Part shown: positions 8,130 through 18,600 of the stretch, piece after piece
How positions within the stretch are numbered: the stretch's first letter is position 1
Layout: each line of letters opens with the position of its first letter
From: Sphingopyxis sp. JAI128
GTDB lineage: Bacteria > Pseudomonadota > Alphaproteobacteria > Sphingomonadales > Sphingomonadaceae
Direction of reading: 5' to 3'
Assembly (NCBI RefSeq): GCF_014207235.1
Contig: NZ_JACHDA010000004.1
Coordinates: 248,001 to 312,000, forward strand
Length of the DNA: 64,000 bases
Made by a program: the position numbers and the translations under genes
Notes under the pieces: model-generated
Database searches by the model: none
Seen by the model: only the letters and a program-made list of their open reading frames with translations
What the model was told of the DNA's origin: nothing

Positions 8130-10112
8130 TCAGTTCACGGTCGCGTTAAAGACCAGCGCCATCGCCGCCGCGGGGCCGAGCGAGGCGGTCGACGCCGAAA
8201 CGCTGGTGCCCGCGAAGGCGGCGCCGAACGGATCGCTTTCGTCGGCGCCGGCGGCATTGTCGTCCTCGACCGTGGTGGCGCCCGCGCAGCTCGTCCCGCT
8301 GCGCAGCGAGCCGGGGACGAAAGCCAGCGTCGCGGGCAGCGGATCGGCCACGTCGATCCCGGTCGCGGTCGCGCTGCCATTGTTGGTGACCAGCAGGCAA
8401 TAGCGCATGATCGCGCCGGGGATCGCCTTGGGATTGGTGGTCCCGTTCACCGGATCGCTGACGATACTGCTCGTTTTCGCGATCGCGAGATCGCCCACCG
8501 GTCGGCAGAAGCTGATGTCGTGCAGCGCCATGCCCTGTTGTCCGGGGTTGGCGGGGGCGAGGGCGTGGCTGCCATATTCGATGGTGATGCTGTCGACCGG
8601 CGCCTGGAAGGTGACGACGACGGTACCGTCCGGGCTGCCGTCGGCCGACAGGACATCGCCATAGGCGCTGTTGCCGATGACGTAATTGGCGGTCCCGTTG
8701 TTGAGGAGCGGATAGACGGGCGCGCCGTTATACGTGCCGGTGACCGTCACGCGGTCGGCGAACTGGCCGGAGGCGTAGTCGACGTCGAACAGACGGAACT
8801 GCGCGCCCGGAACCGCGGTGGGAAGGGTGATCGTCGAGGTGACGATACCCGCCTGGCTGGTGAAATCGACGAGCTGGAAGATCGAATGTTGCGCGGGAGA
8901 CAAGCCGCCGGTCACGACATTCTGCCGCGCCGGCGACTGGCCGCCATAGGTCGCATTGCTGAGGAAGGCGCCGCCGCTGATCGCGATATTGAAATTCGCC
9001 GTGCCGATCGCGGTGAGCGGCTGGCTGCCGCTCGTCGTGCCCGCCGCCCAACTGACGCTGTCCCAGTCGTGGATTGTCGTGCCCGCCGGGCAGACGAGCG
9101 TCGGCGGCGTTCCGGCGATGCGCGTGCCCGACACGGTGAAGCTCGCGCTGTCATAATCGTCCTCCCCCGCTGTGCCGTTGCCGGGCGAACTGTCGGGATC
9201 GAAGGCGGCGGAGGCGCTGATTTCGGCGATGTTGGTCACGCTGGCGCCCGCCGTCGCGGCGACGGTGCCGCTGATCGTCAGCGTCCGCGTCACCCCCGGC
9301 GGAATGCTGCCGACGGTCCACACGCCGGTCGCTCTGTTATAGCTGCCGAAGCCCGAGGCGCCGGTGAAGCTGAAACCGGCGGGCAGCGTGTCCTGAACCG
9401 TAACGCCGGTTGCGGTCAGCGGCGACGCGCCCGCATTGGTCACGCTGAGGACGTAGTTGATGCTGGCACCGAATGCCGGCGCGGCGTTGCTGACCGATTT
9501 GGTCAGCGACAGGTCGGCATAAGGCGTGAGCGGAACCGTCGTCAGCAAAAGGTCGGATCGGGCGAAGGCGCCGCTGTCGCCGTTGAGCGAGTCGCAAATG
9601 ATCAGCTGCCAGATGCCCGTCCCGTCTTCGCCGTTGAAGTCGGCGAGCGACCCTTGCGGGCGGAAGCTGCGCTGATAGGGCGGAGCCGCGACGGTCGCAT
9701 CGTTCGTCGTATGCGTCGTGATGCTCGCCGCCGCGCTGTCGTCGAACAGGACGTTCAGATTGTCGGCGCTCGTTCCGATATTGGTGATGAGATTGACCAC
9801 GGTGCCCGAGGGCGACACGAGCGTAGCGCGCAGGTCGCCGCGATAGGTATGCGTCAGCTGGACCCCGATATCGACGTCGGTGACCTGCGCATTGGCAGCG
9901 ACGGTGAAATTGCGCACCATCGGGCTGGTGCACGGCGTCGCGCTTTCGCTGATCGTTCCGGTCGTTGTATTGCCGTAGCTGGTGGTCGTCTGTGCGGCGG
10001 CGGGATTGCTGGCAAGCGTCAACGCCAGCCAAACGAGCATGAGACATACCCGCACAGACTGCAAACACTGGCCCCCACGCCAGCGGTATCGGCTCTGGTC
10101 CCGCCGTTGCAT
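8130..10112 (-). CDS. Exported protein with proprotein-convertase P domain and DUF11 repeats
   Basis: This 660-residue protein starts at an ATG with AAGGG seven bases upstream and has an export signal ending ASNPAAAQ (residue 41). Residues about 50-180 match a proprotein-convertase P domain: VDIGVQLTHTYRGDLRATL, then ADFNGEDGTGIWQL near its end. A DUF11 unit follows (ADLSLTKSVSNAAPAFG, GVTVQDTLPAGFSF). A less typical central region (about 325-540) comes next, then a second DUF11 unit (LAIAKTSSIVSDPVNGTTNP). P domains here lack any attached protease and probably act as binding or stabilising modules. It is the first gene of a two-gene unit with the repeat protein at 5770-8127, which shares the SDPVNGT-containing C-terminal module. 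Confidence 0.8.
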   Translation of the reverse strand: MQRRDQSRYRWRGGQCLQSVRVCLMLVWLALTLASNPAAAQTTTSYGNTTTGTISESATPCTSPMVRNFTVAANAQVTDVDIGVQLTHTYRGDLRATLVSPSGTVVNLITNIGTSADNLNVLFDDSAAASITTHTTNDATVAAPPYQRSFRPQGSLADFNGEDGTGIWQLIICDSLNGDSGAFARSDLLLTTVPLTPYADLSLTKSVSNAAPAFGASINYVLSVTNAGASPLTATGVTVQDTLPAGFSFTGASGFGSYNRATGVWTVGSIPPGVTRTLTISGTVAATAGASVTNIAEISASAAFDPDSSPGNGTAGEDDYDSASFTVSGTRIAGTPPTLVCPAGTTIHDWDSVSWAAGTTSGSQPLTAIGTANFNIAISGGAFLSNATYGGQSPARQNVVTGGLSPAQHSIFQLVDFTSQAGIVTSTITLPTAVPGAQFRLFDVDYASGQFADRVTVTGTYNGAPVYPLLNNGTANYVIGNSAYGDVLSADGSPDGTVVVTFQAPVDSITIEYGSHALAPANPGQQGMALHDISFCRPVGDLAIAKTSSIVSDPVNGTTNPKAIPGAIMRYCLLVTNNGSATATGIDVADPLPATLAFVPGSLRSGTSCAGATTVEDDNAAGADESDPFGAAFAGTSVSASTASLGPAAAMALVFNATVN

Positions 10113-10266
10113 GGCGCCCTTATGCGCTGCGGATAGCTAATATCGGGTTAAAATCGGTGGGTTAGCGTCAATTCTGTGCGCGGGTGGGACAGTTTGGGGG
10201 GGGGTAGGCGAAGCTTGGCTATGCCGGCTCACCACCCCAAGGCGGCTGCGTCGCCCCGGGCTGTGC

Positions 10267-11052
10267 CTATTCCCTGCCAGTCCAGTCGCCATGCTGGCCC
10301 ATCCACAGGGTGACGGCGGCGATCGCCGCGGTTTCTGCGCGCAGGATGCGCGGGCCGAGCGCGATGCGGCGAACCGCGGAATGGGCGCGAAGCATATCGC
10401 GCTCGCGCGCCGTAAAGCCCCCTTCGGGCCCGGTCAGGATCGCCGCCGGTGCGGGCGCGCCAACCGCTGCGAGCGGCGCGCCTCCCGCCTCGTCGGCGAA
10501 CAGCAGCGTGCGGTCCGCCGACCAGCCTTTGAGCAGCTGCGGCAGTTTGACGGGGTCGGCCAGCGCCGGGAGCGCGGTGCGGCCGCATTGCTCGCACGCT
10601 TCGACGATCTGGGCCTCGAGCCGTTCCTGCTTGACGCGTTCGACGATCGTGCGCTCGGTGATGACGGGCTGAAGCCGGGCGACGCCGAGTTCGGTCGCCT
10701 TTTCGATGATCCAGTCGAGCCGCGCTTTCTTGACCGGCGCGAAGCACAGCCAGAGGTCGGGGACGTGCTCGATGTCGCGGGTCTGGCGATCGATGCGCAG
10801 CGTCAGCGAACGTTTCGCCGTCTCGGCAACGATCGCGAGCCATTCGCCGCTGCGATTGTCGAACAGCAGGACCGGATCGCCGGCCTTCATTCGCATGACG
10901 CCCAGCAGGTAGTGCGCGGCATTGCCGTCGATCGCTACGGAGGCATCGAGCGCCAGGGGCTGGTCGACGAACAGGCGGGGCGTGCTGGCGGGCGGCCAGG
11001 CGGGCGTGGCGGGCATGAGAGGGGCGATAGCAGACCGCGAAATTTTGCGCAT
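10267..11052 (-). CDS. rsmE: 16S rRNA m3U1498 methyltransferase
   Basis: RsmE methylates N3 of U1498 in the small ribosomal subunit RNA using S-adenosylmethionine. The protein shows the SPOUT-class C-terminal knot motifs ILTGPEGGFTARE and IALGPRILRAETAAIAA, and the central KKARLDWIIEKATELGV block. The start at 11052 has AAGG seven bases upstream and gives 261 residues; an internal ATG at 11016 would give the more usual ~250 residues but lacks a ribosome-binding site. It is transcribed away from the Tad-type cluster. In related genomes rsmE commonly sits close to gshA and ubiA (from memory), so the DUF11 pair and the Tad genes look like later insertions. Confidence 0.93.
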   Translation of the reverse strand: MRKISRSAIAPLMPATPAWPPASTPRLFVDQPLALDASVAIDGNAAHYLLGVMRMKAGDPVLLFDNRSGEWLAIVAETAKRSLTLRIDRQTRDIEHVPDLWLCFAPVKKARLDWIIEKATELGVARLQPVITERTIVERVKQERLEAQIVEACEQCGRTALPALADPVKLPQLLKGWSADRTLLFADEAGGAPLAAVGAPAPAAILTGPEGGFTARERDMLRAHSAVRRIALGPRILRAETAAIAAVTLWMGQHGDWTGRE

Positions 11053-11221
11053 CTGTTGCCTTGCGGGGGGCGAAGCTGTCCCGATCCGGGTCGGATCGGC
11101 CGTTTCGAGGCGATATGCCCGCCCCTCCGATTAGCGGTTTGGTAAGCAGTTTCCCCCTAGTGCAACGATGCCAGCCACGCATCTGAGTGGGCCGCGTGTC
11201 TGGACCAAGAGGGGTTAGACT

Positions 11222-13219
11222 ATGCGAGGGACCGTATTCAGCCGGCTGCGGCTGGGCGCTAGCAATCTTTTGCGCGACCGGCGCGGCAACGTCTATTTCC
11301 TGACCGCGGCGGCGCTTGTGCCCGTCGTGGCCATGGTCGGGTCGGGCATCGATATCGGGCGCGGCTATATGGCGCAGCTCCGCTTGCAGCAGGCTTGCGA
11401 CGCGGGCGTGCTCGCGGGGCGCCGCGCCATGACCGGCACCGAATATTCGGCGTCGGCCAAGGCCGAAGCCAACAAGATGTTCAACTATAATTATTCCACC
11501 GACAAATATGGCAGCAGCCAGGTGAGCTTCGCGTCGCAGGCATCGGGCCCGTCGAGCGTCGTCGGCACCGCGCGCGCCTATTTGCCGACCGCGGTGATGC
11601 GGATCTTCGCCTACCCGGGTTTCGACCTGACCGCCAATTGTACCGCGAAGCTCGAAATCTCGAACGCCGACATCATGATGGTGCTCGACGTCACGGGGTC
11701 GATGGCGCAGACCAATTCGGGCGACTCGGTCAACCGCATTTCGGCGCTCAAGACCGCGACGATGGACTTTTTCGACACGATGACGGGCGCGCAGATCGGC
11801 GACGGCCGGCTGCGTTTCGGCGTCGTGCCGTACAGCTCGGCGGCGAATGTCGGCAAGATCCTCTACGACAAGAATCCGGCCTGGCTCGCCGACAATACCG
11901 AGCTGTGGTCGCGTTCGGCGAAGATGAAGACGGTCTATTCGAACCCGTCTTATGAGGAAGACGACGATTATCAGAACGGCACGACCAGCTATGGCAGCTG
12001 GTCGACGCTGAACAGCACCAACTACGGCCAGTCGACGTGCGAATCCGAAACGCCGCCCGCCGATACGACGCCGACGTCGCAGGGCAACCCGTCGGCGAAC
12101 CAGACCAACCAATATGTCGACAGCGACGGCAACCGCGTCACCACTTACGACACGAGCCAGACCTATCGCTATTATACGCACCGCTATAGATGGAAACCCG
12201 GCAGCTGGAATGTTAAGGCCTATTGTGCGCTGGAACGCCGCACCGCGACCTTTACCCGGACGCATACGACCACGGTGACCGAGACCCCGACGCTCGTCTT
12301 CGACAATAAATATATCTACCAGAAGCGGAACTTCGACGTTGCCCAGGCCAAGGGCGGATCGTCGTTCGAAAATGACACCGGCGATTCGGGCGCGAAGATC
12401 TTTTCGACCTGGGGCGGGTGTGTCATCGAGCGCGGGACCGAGGCGTTCGGTCCGAACGAGACCGCGCCAAACGCCGCCTATGACATGGATGTCGATACCG
12501 CACCGGGCAGCGACCCGATCACGAAATGGCAATTGCTGGTGCCCGAAATCGCCTTCCCCTTTGCCAGCGGCCCGGGAAGCACGCCCTCGTCGGCAAGCGA
12601 AGTCACCGTGAACAGCAGCAGCGTCAGCGGCGACGGCAGCACCAACGGAAGCTGGCAGCGCTTTTCGAAATATTGGTCGAACGGCTGGGGCGTGTGCCCG
12701 GCCGCGGCGATGAAGCTGACGACACAGACGGCGAACGACCGGTCGAGCTTCAACAGCTACATCAATTCGCTCCAGCCGGTCGGTGGTACCTATCACGACG
12801 CGGGCATGGTGTGGGGTGTGCGGCTGTTGTCGGCGGACGGCATGTTCTCCGACGAAAATGCCGCCGCGCCGAACGGCCGGCCGATCAGCCGCCACATCAT
12901 CTTCATGACCGACGGCGAAATGTCGGCAAACATGGGCAATCTGTCGTTCCAGGGGTATGAATGGAAGGACAAGCGCGTCGGCGGCACAAGCGATTCATCG
13001 CTGACCGCGCGGCACAACAACCGCTTCCTGCAACTGTGCGAAAAGGCCAAGGCCAAGAATATCACGGTCTGGGTGGTCGGTTTCGGCGTGACGCTCAACG
13101 ACCAGCTGACCAAATGCGCGTCGTCGGGCAAGGCATATCAGGCGAACAATGCGTCGCAGCTGAACGATCATTTCCAGGCGATCGCGCGCCAGATTTCCAA
13201 ACTGCGGTTGGCCGAATGA
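11222..13219 (+). CDS. TadG-like pilus-assembly protein with von Willebrand factor A domain
   Basis: This 665-residue protein begins with a TadE/G-type N-terminus (RRGNVYFLTAAALVPVVAMVG, then a LQQACDAGVLAGRR segment), a single membrane anchor that resembles a pseudopilin. A vWA domain starts near residue 150 with the metal-site motif DVTGSM. It resumes with HIIFMTDGEMS and ends WVVGFGV...DHFQAIARQI. A roughly 250-residue insertion rich in Thr, Ser and Tyr separates the first vWA strand from the rest. AGAGGGG precedes the ATG. It overlaps the next gene by ATGA, so the three genes form one operon. A role in Flp-type pilus or surface assembly is inferred from the family. Confidence 0.85.
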   Translation: MRGTVFSRLRLGASNLLRDRRGNVYFLTAAALVPVVAMVGSGIDIGRGYMAQLRLQQACDAGVLAGRRAMTGTEYSASAKAEANKMFNYNYSTDKYGSSQVSFASQASGPSSVVGTARAYLPTAVMRIFAYPGFDLTANCTAKLEISNADIMMVLDVTGSMAQTNSGDSVNRISALKTATMDFFDTMTGAQIGDGRLRFGVVPYSSAANVGKILYDKNPAWLADNTELWSRSAKMKTVYSNPSYEEDDDYQNGTTSYGSWSTLNSTNYGQSTCESETPPADTTPTSQGNPSANQTNQYVDSDGNRVTTYDTSQTYRYYTHRYRWKPGSWNVKAYCALERRTATFTRTHTTTVTETPTLVFDNKYIYQKRNFDVAQAKGGSSFENDTGDSGAKIFSTWGGCVIERGTEAFGPNETAPNAAYDMDVDTAPGSDPITKWQLLVPEIAFPFASGPGSTPSSASEVTVNSSSVSGDGSTNGSWQRFSKYWSNGWGVCPAAAMKLTTQTANDRSSFNSYINSLQPVGGTYHDAGMVWGVRLLSADGMFSDENAAAPNGRPISRHIIFMTDGEMSANMGNLSFQGYEWKDKRVGGTSDSSLTARHNNRFLQLCEKAKAKNITVWVVGFGVTLNDQLTKCASSGKAYQANNASQLNDHFQAIARQISKLRLAE

Positions 13220-13800
13220 TGCGCCGGCTCATCCTGCTCCGCCGGCTTGGCCGCGACCAGCGCGCGAACGTCATCATCGAGTTTGCGCTCGCCGGGCCCT
13301 TCTTCCTGCTGCTGGTGATGGGGCTGTTCGACTATAGCTGGCAGATGTACGCCAACCAGGTGTTGCAGGGCGCGGTCGCCAATGCTGCGCGCGACGCGAC
13401 GCTCGAAATCAATGCGGGCAACCAGGTTGCGCTCGACAACAATGTCAAACAGCAGGTGCAGAATGTGTTCAAGGACGCGGACCTGACCTTCGAGCGCAAG
13501 GCCTATGAAAGCTTCGACCAGATCGGCGATCCCGAGGTCGCGGTGCCGAACGACACGGGCTATTGCTTCGACGACCTCAACAATAATGGAAGGCTGGACG
13601 ACGATGTCGGCAGCGACGGCAACGGCAGCGCCGAAGATGTCGTGCTGTACACGGTCAAGATGAAGTTCGATCGCATCCTGCCGGTCTGGCACATGCTGGG
13701 CCAGCCGAAGGAAACGACGCTGACCGCGACGTCGGTGCTGCGCAACCAGCCCTATGGTGCGAATACGTCGACCAGCAAGAATATCTGCGTGAAGACATGA
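13216..13800 (+). CDS. TadE-like pseudopilin
   Basis: This 194-residue protein starts at an ATG inside the upstream stop (ATGA overlap); a second ATG follows directly. The N-terminus RDQRANVIIEFALAGPFFLLLVMGLFDYSW is the prepilin-like TadE domain with its conserved Glu in a hydrophobic helix, followed by NAARDATLEI. The C-terminal half is an extracellular soluble domain. TadE-family minor pseudopilins are processed by TadV-type peptidases and help Flp-pilus biogenesis. No pilin, secretion ATPase or peptidase gene is present nearby. Confidence 0.82.
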   Translation: MMRRLILLRRLGRDQRANVIIEFALAGPFFLLLVMGLFDYSWQMYANQVLQGAVANAARDATLEINAGNQVALDNNVKQQVQNVFKDADLTFERKAYESFDQIGDPEVAVPNDTGYCFDDLNNNGRLDDDVGSDGNGSAEDVVLYTVKMKFDRILPVWHMLGQPKETTLTATSVLRNQPYGANTSTSKNICVKT

Positions 13801-13820
13801 CGATCGGAACGGAGCCTTCC

Positions 13821-14495
13821 ATGCGACTGAAGACCATCCTGACCCGCGCCCGCGCGCTTCCGGCGCGGCTTGCGCGCCGCGCCCGGCTGGCCCGCGACAC
13901 GCGCGGAACCGTCATCATCGAAATGGCCTTTGCCGTGCCGCTGCTCGTGCTCCTCGGTTTTGGGGGGCTGGAAATGGCCTATCTGACGCTCGCCAACACG
14001 CGGATCAGCCAGATCGGCCTCAGCGCCGCCGACAATGCCTCGCGCATCGCGGCGGGTACGTCGCTGTCGCTGCCGCAGATCCGCGAACTCGACATCAACG
14101 AGGTGTTCACGGGTGTCGAGGAACAGGCGAGGGGACTCGAATTCAAGAAACATGGACGCATCATCCTGTCGAGCCTCGAACGCAATCCCGAGGGCGGCCA
14201 ATGGATTCACTGGCAGCGCTGCTATGGCGACCTCAAGGCAGCGTCGAGCTATGGCCTCGAAGGCAAGGGCAAGACCGGCACCGATTTCAAGGGCATGGGC
14301 CCGGAGGGCCGCGAAGTCACCGCGGCGGCCGGTACGGCGGTCATGTTCGTGGAAATCGTCTATGAATATCAGCCGCTGGCGTTCGGTTCGTGGCTGGGCC
14401 CGCGGACAATCCGTTCGACGGCGGCGTTCAACATCCGCGAATCGCGCGACCTCAGCAAGGTTCATGGCCCGGGGATCAAGTCGGTCTGCACCTAG
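13821..14495 (+). CDS. TadE/TadF-like pseudopilin
   Basis: This 224-residue protein is the third of the Tad-type set. After an Arg-rich cytoplasmic lead it has RGTVIIEMAFAVPLLVLLGFGGLEMAYL, the conserved Glu-containing prepilin-like helix, then SQIGLSAADNASRIA. The start at 13821 is supported by GGAG six bases upstream. An in-frame ATG at 13797 overlaps the previous stop (ATGA) and could also be used, but has a weaker ribosome-binding site. The soluble part contains two cysteines that could form a disulfide bond in the periplasm. Confidence 0.8.
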   Translation: MRLKTILTRARALPARLARRARLARDTRGTVIIEMAFAVPLLVLLGFGGLEMAYLTLANTRISQIGLSAADNASRIAAGTSLSLPQIRELDINEVFTGVEEQARGLEFKKHGRIILSSLERNPEGGQWIHWQRCYGDLKAASSYGLEGKGKTGTDFKGMGPEGREVTAAAGTAVMFVEIVYEYQPLAFGSWLGPRTIRSTAAFNIRESRDLSKVHGPGIKSVCT

Positions 14496-14581
14496 GGCCA
14501 GGACCCTGAACCGCCGATAACCGCGGATTGCCAATCGGGCATTTATCGCGGCCGCACCGGCTGCTACATGCGCCGCTGCCG

Positions 14582-15490
14582 ATGACTGCCACCCATCCTC
14601 CCGACAGCCAGCTTCGCGGTTTCGTTGCCCTGCTGCCCGCCGCGACCCGGCCCTATGCGCTGCTGGCGCGATTCGACCGGCCGATCGGCTGGTGGCTGCT
14701 GTATTGGCCGTGCGCGTTCGGCGTCGCGCTCGGCGGCGGAGCGCTCAGCCGCTGGCCGCTGCTGCTGTGGTTCCTGCTCGGCGCGATCGCGATGCGCGGG
14801 GCGGGGTGCGTCTATAACGATATCGTCGATCGCGACCTCGACGCGAAAGTCGCGCGCACCGCGTCGCGACCGGTGGCGAGCGGGGCGGTGTCGGTGCGGA
14901 ATGCCGGGCTGTGGACGGCGCTGCTCGCGCTCGTCGGGCTGCTGGTGCTCGTCCAGCTGCCGCGCCCGGCGCAGATCGTCGCGCTCGCCAGCCTGATCCT
15001 CGTCGCCGCCTATCCTTTCATGAAGCGCATCACCTGGTGGCCGCAGGCGTGGCTGGGGCTGGTGTTCAGCTGGGGCGCGCTCGTCGCGTGGGTCGCGGTG
15101 GGCGGGGCGCAGGGAATGGCATTGCCCTTGCTCTATGCCGGCTGCATCGCGTGGGTGATCGGCTATGACACCATCTATGCCTTGCAGGACATCGAGGACG
15201 ATATGCTCGTCGGCGTCAAATCGAGCGCGCGCGCGATGGGCGGGCAGGTGAAGAGCGGGGTCGCGCTCTGCTATGCCGCGGCGCTCGGCTGCTGGGGCGG
15301 CGCGCTGTGGGCGGTGCGGCCCGACCCGCTGGTGCTGGTGGCACTGATCCCCGCGGCGGTGCAGCTGACCGGGCAGGTAGTAACACTCGATCCCGCGAGC
15401 GGCGAGGATGCACTGGCGAAATTCCGCAGCAACCGCTTTGCCGGGCTGCTCGTCTTTGCGGCGATGCTGGTGGTGGGGATGGCGCGCTGA
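14582..15490 (+). CDS. ubiA: 4-hydroxybenzoate polyprenyltransferase
   Basis: UbiA attaches the polyprenyl chain to 4-hydroxybenzoate in ubiquinone synthesis and is an integral membrane enzyme. The 302-residue protein has both Mg-diphosphate motifs: YNDIVDRDLDAKVART (NDxxDxxxD) in its first third and YDTIYALQDIEDD in the second half. About eight hydrophobic helices surround them. The start at 14582 gives the normal family length; the frame is open back to 14528 but that part does not look like family sequence. It converges on smc. Confidence 0.93.
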   Translation: MTATHPPDSQLRGFVALLPAATRPYALLARFDRPIGWWLLYWPCAFGVALGGGALSRWPLLLWFLLGAIAMRGAGCVYNDIVDRDLDAKVARTASRPVASGAVSVRNAGLWTALLALVGLLVLVQLPRPAQIVALASLILVAAYPFMKRITWWPQAWLGLVFSWGALVAWVAVGGAQGMALPLLYAGCIAWVIGYDTIYALQDIEDDMLVGVKSSARAMGGQVKSGVALCYAAALGCWGGALWAVRPDPLVLVALIPAAVQLTGQVVTLDPASGEDALAKFRSNRFAGLLVFAAMLVVGMAR

Positions 15491-15623
15491 ATCGATCCTT
15501 CCCTGTGCCGCAGGCATGGGGGGTGGCAGCGGCACGGCCGCTGACGGGGGGCTGACAGCGCATCGTCGCGGCCCTGCACCGCCGCCCGCACTCCCCGTCC
15601 CCACCGCTTCGCCGCAGGGAGGA

Positions 15624-18600
15624 TTATTCGGCGGCGAGCAGTTCCTCGGCGCCGCCAAGATCGACCGAGACGAGACGGCTGACGCCGCGCTCGATCATCG
15701 TCACCCCGAACAGGCGGTGCATGCGCGCCATCGTCACGGCATTGTGCGTGACGATCAGGTAGCGCGTGTTGGTTTCGCGGCTCATCCGGTCGAGCAGGTC
15801 GCAGAAGCGCTCGATATTCGCGTCGTCGAGCGGCGCGTCGACCTCGTCAAGCACGCAAATCGGCGCCGGGTTGGTGAGGAACAGGCCAAAGATCAGTGCG
15901 ACGGCGGTGAGCGCCTGTTCGCCGCCCGACAGCAGGGTGAGCGTGCCGAGCCGCTTGCCCGGCGGCTGCGCCATGATTTCGAGCCCCGCTTCCAGGGGGT
16001 CGTCCGAATCGACGAGTTCGAGATGCGCCTGGCCGCCGTTGAACAGCGTTGTGAAGAGGCGCTGGAAATGGCCGTTCACCGCCTCGAACGCCGCGAGCAG
16101 GCGCGCGCGGCCCTCGCGATTGAGGCTGCCGATCGATCCGCGGAGACGATTGACCGCTTGCGTCAGTTCCTCGATCTCGGCGGCGCTCTTCTCGCGCTCG
16201 GTGTCGAGTTCGACGAGTTCGTCGGCGGCGACGAGGTTGACCGGGCCCAGCCGTTCGCGGTCGGCGATCAGCCGGTCGTGCTGCGCCGATTCGGCGTTGG
16301 CATCGCCGACGCTCGCACTCTCGAAACCTGCCTTCTGCGGGAGGAGCGGCGGTGGGCATTCGAAGCGTTCGCCCGACAGGCGCCCCATCTCGATGCGGCG
16401 GAGTTCGGCGTTTTCAGAGCGCGCCACCGCGCCCGCGCGCGTTTCGCGCGCGCCGGCGACGCGCTCGCGGATCGCGTTCAATGCGGTTTCGGCTTCGCGG
16501 AGAGCGGCCTCGGCGGCGCGCTCCTGCGCTTCGGCGGCGGCGACCTTGTCGCGCAGCGCCGCCTGCTGCGCTTCGGCAGCGCAGCGCTGTTCGGCAAGTT
16601 CCGCCGGCACATCGGCAAGCTTGGCGGCCTCGGCCGCCAGCGCCTCGGCGCGCTTGTCCATCTCGGTCACGCGGCGTGCGGCTTCGCCGGCGCGCGCTTT
16701 CCAGCTCTTGATTTCGGCGCTGACGACCGCCTGCCGTTCGCTCAGCGACGCGAGCGTGCGTTCGTGCGCGGCCAGGGCATCGCGCGCGGTGCCGGCGTCG
16801 GCGCGCGCGCGTTCGGTCGCCTGTTCCTCGGCGTCGAGCGCCGCCCGCGCAATGCTGTCGTCGGGAAGCGCGGTAAGAACGGCCTGCTGCACCGCCAGCG
16901 CGTCGGCGGCTTCCTTCGCGGCTTCGGCGATTTCGGCGAGGCGGCGGTCGAACAGGGCGGCCGCGTCGCGGTGACGATCGAGCGCAGCTTGCGCCTGGTC
17001 GGCAGCGCGCAACGCGTTGCGCCGTTCTTCGTCGGCCGCGGCAAGCGCCTTGCGTGCCGTGGCAGCGGCTTCGGTCAGCGCGGCGGCTTTCGCGGCCGCG
17101 GCGTCGCGCCGGTCGCTCAGTTCCTGCACGCCGAGTTCGATCTGCGGCCGCTGCGCGGCAAGCGCCTCGAGGCGGTTCTGGCGTTGCAGCCGCTCGGTCG
17201 CGGTCGCGCCGTCGCCGCGGGTGGCAAAACCGTCCCAGCGGCGCATCATCCCGTCGAGGGTGACCAGGCGCTGGCCGACCGCGAGCGGCTGATCCTCGTC
17301 GGTTTCGGCGACCGCCACCTGTGCGAGGCGTCGGGCCAGTGCGCCGGGCGCCTGGACGAACTCGCCCAGCGCCTTGCTGCCGGTCGGAAGCGCCGGATCG
17401 TCCCCCCCCTTGTCGGCGCCGCGCCAACTGCGCGGAGCATCCCTGTCGGTGCCGGCGTCGAGGTCGTCGCCGAGCGCGGCGGCGAGTGCGGCTTCATAAC
17501 CCGGCGCAACCCGCAGCTGATCGAGGATGCGGCCCTCGTCGCTGCGCGCGGCGGCAAGCGCGCGTTCGAGCGTCGTCGCCTCGCCATCGAGCGCGGCAAG
17601 CGCGGCGCGCGCCTCGGCCAGCCCCGCCTCGACGCCTGCGAGGTCGGCGGCGGTCGTCTCGCGATCGGCCTCGGCCTCCTGCAGCGCGCTTTCGGCGGCG
17701 GCGATCGCGCTTTCGGCCGCGTCGGCGGCTTTCACGCTGTCGGCGTGCTTCGCGGCGAGCGCGGCGCTGTCGCCGAGCGCGGCCAGATCGGCGTCGACGC
17801 GCGTCTTGTCGTTCGCCACGCGGCGCACCGCGGCTTCGGCGCTTTCCACCGCCGATACGGCGATGCGCCGGTCGGCCGCCTCGCTTGCCGCTTTTGCGCG
17901 CGCTTGCGCAAGCGCGACTTCGGCGTCGCGAAGGCGGGCCTGCGCGGCGAGGCTGGCGTCGGCGAGCGCGGTCTTGCCGGCATCGTGTCCGGCGATGTCC
18001 TGCGCGAGCTTTTTGGTTTCGGCGTCGAGCGCGGTCAGCGCGGCATGGGCTTCGCGCGCGAGCTCGCCTTCGTGCGCGCGGTCGTCGGCGATGCGCCGCT
18101 GTTGCGCGGCCAGATCCTCGAGCCGCTGAAGCGCGGCGCGCTCTTCGCCCTGCAATCTCACCTGGGTTGCGGTCGCCTCGGCGAGCGCCTCGCGCTGTGC
18201 CTGCGCATCGCTGCGTGCTGCGGCGACGCGGGTGGCGACCTCGACCTGCGCTGTCGTCACGGTTTCGAGTTCGTCCTGCGCGGTCTTGACCGCCGCCTCG
18301 GCCGCATCGGCGTCGCGGCGCGCCTGATCGGCGGCGGCGGCGGCGTCGCGCCAGCGCGCATAGATCAGCCGCCCCTCGGCAATGCGAATATCATCGGAGA
18401 GATTCTTGTATTTCTCCGCCGCCCGCGCCTGCCGCCGGAGGGCATTGGCGCGCACTTCCATATCGGCGACGATTTCGGAAAGCCGCGTCAGGTTGGTCTC
18501 GGTCGCGCGCAGCTTCTGCTCGGCATCCTTGCGCCGCACATGGAGGCCCGCGATCCCGGCCGCCTCTTCGAGCATCGCGCGGCGGTCGGTGGGCTTCGCG

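Noticed and set aside
8125..8132. The two DUF11 surface genes as one gene broken by a frameshift
   Set aside because: The downstream gene has its own signal peptide directly after the upstream stop, so they are two coupled genes.
5845..8403. Long plus-strand frame opposite the repeat-domain surface protein
   Set aside because: Shadow frame; the minus strand has a signal peptide, repeats and DUF11 domains.
10229..12895. 888-codon minus-strand frame across rsmE and the Tad vWA gene
   Set aside because: It overlaps two well-supported genes in other frames and has no recognisable motif.
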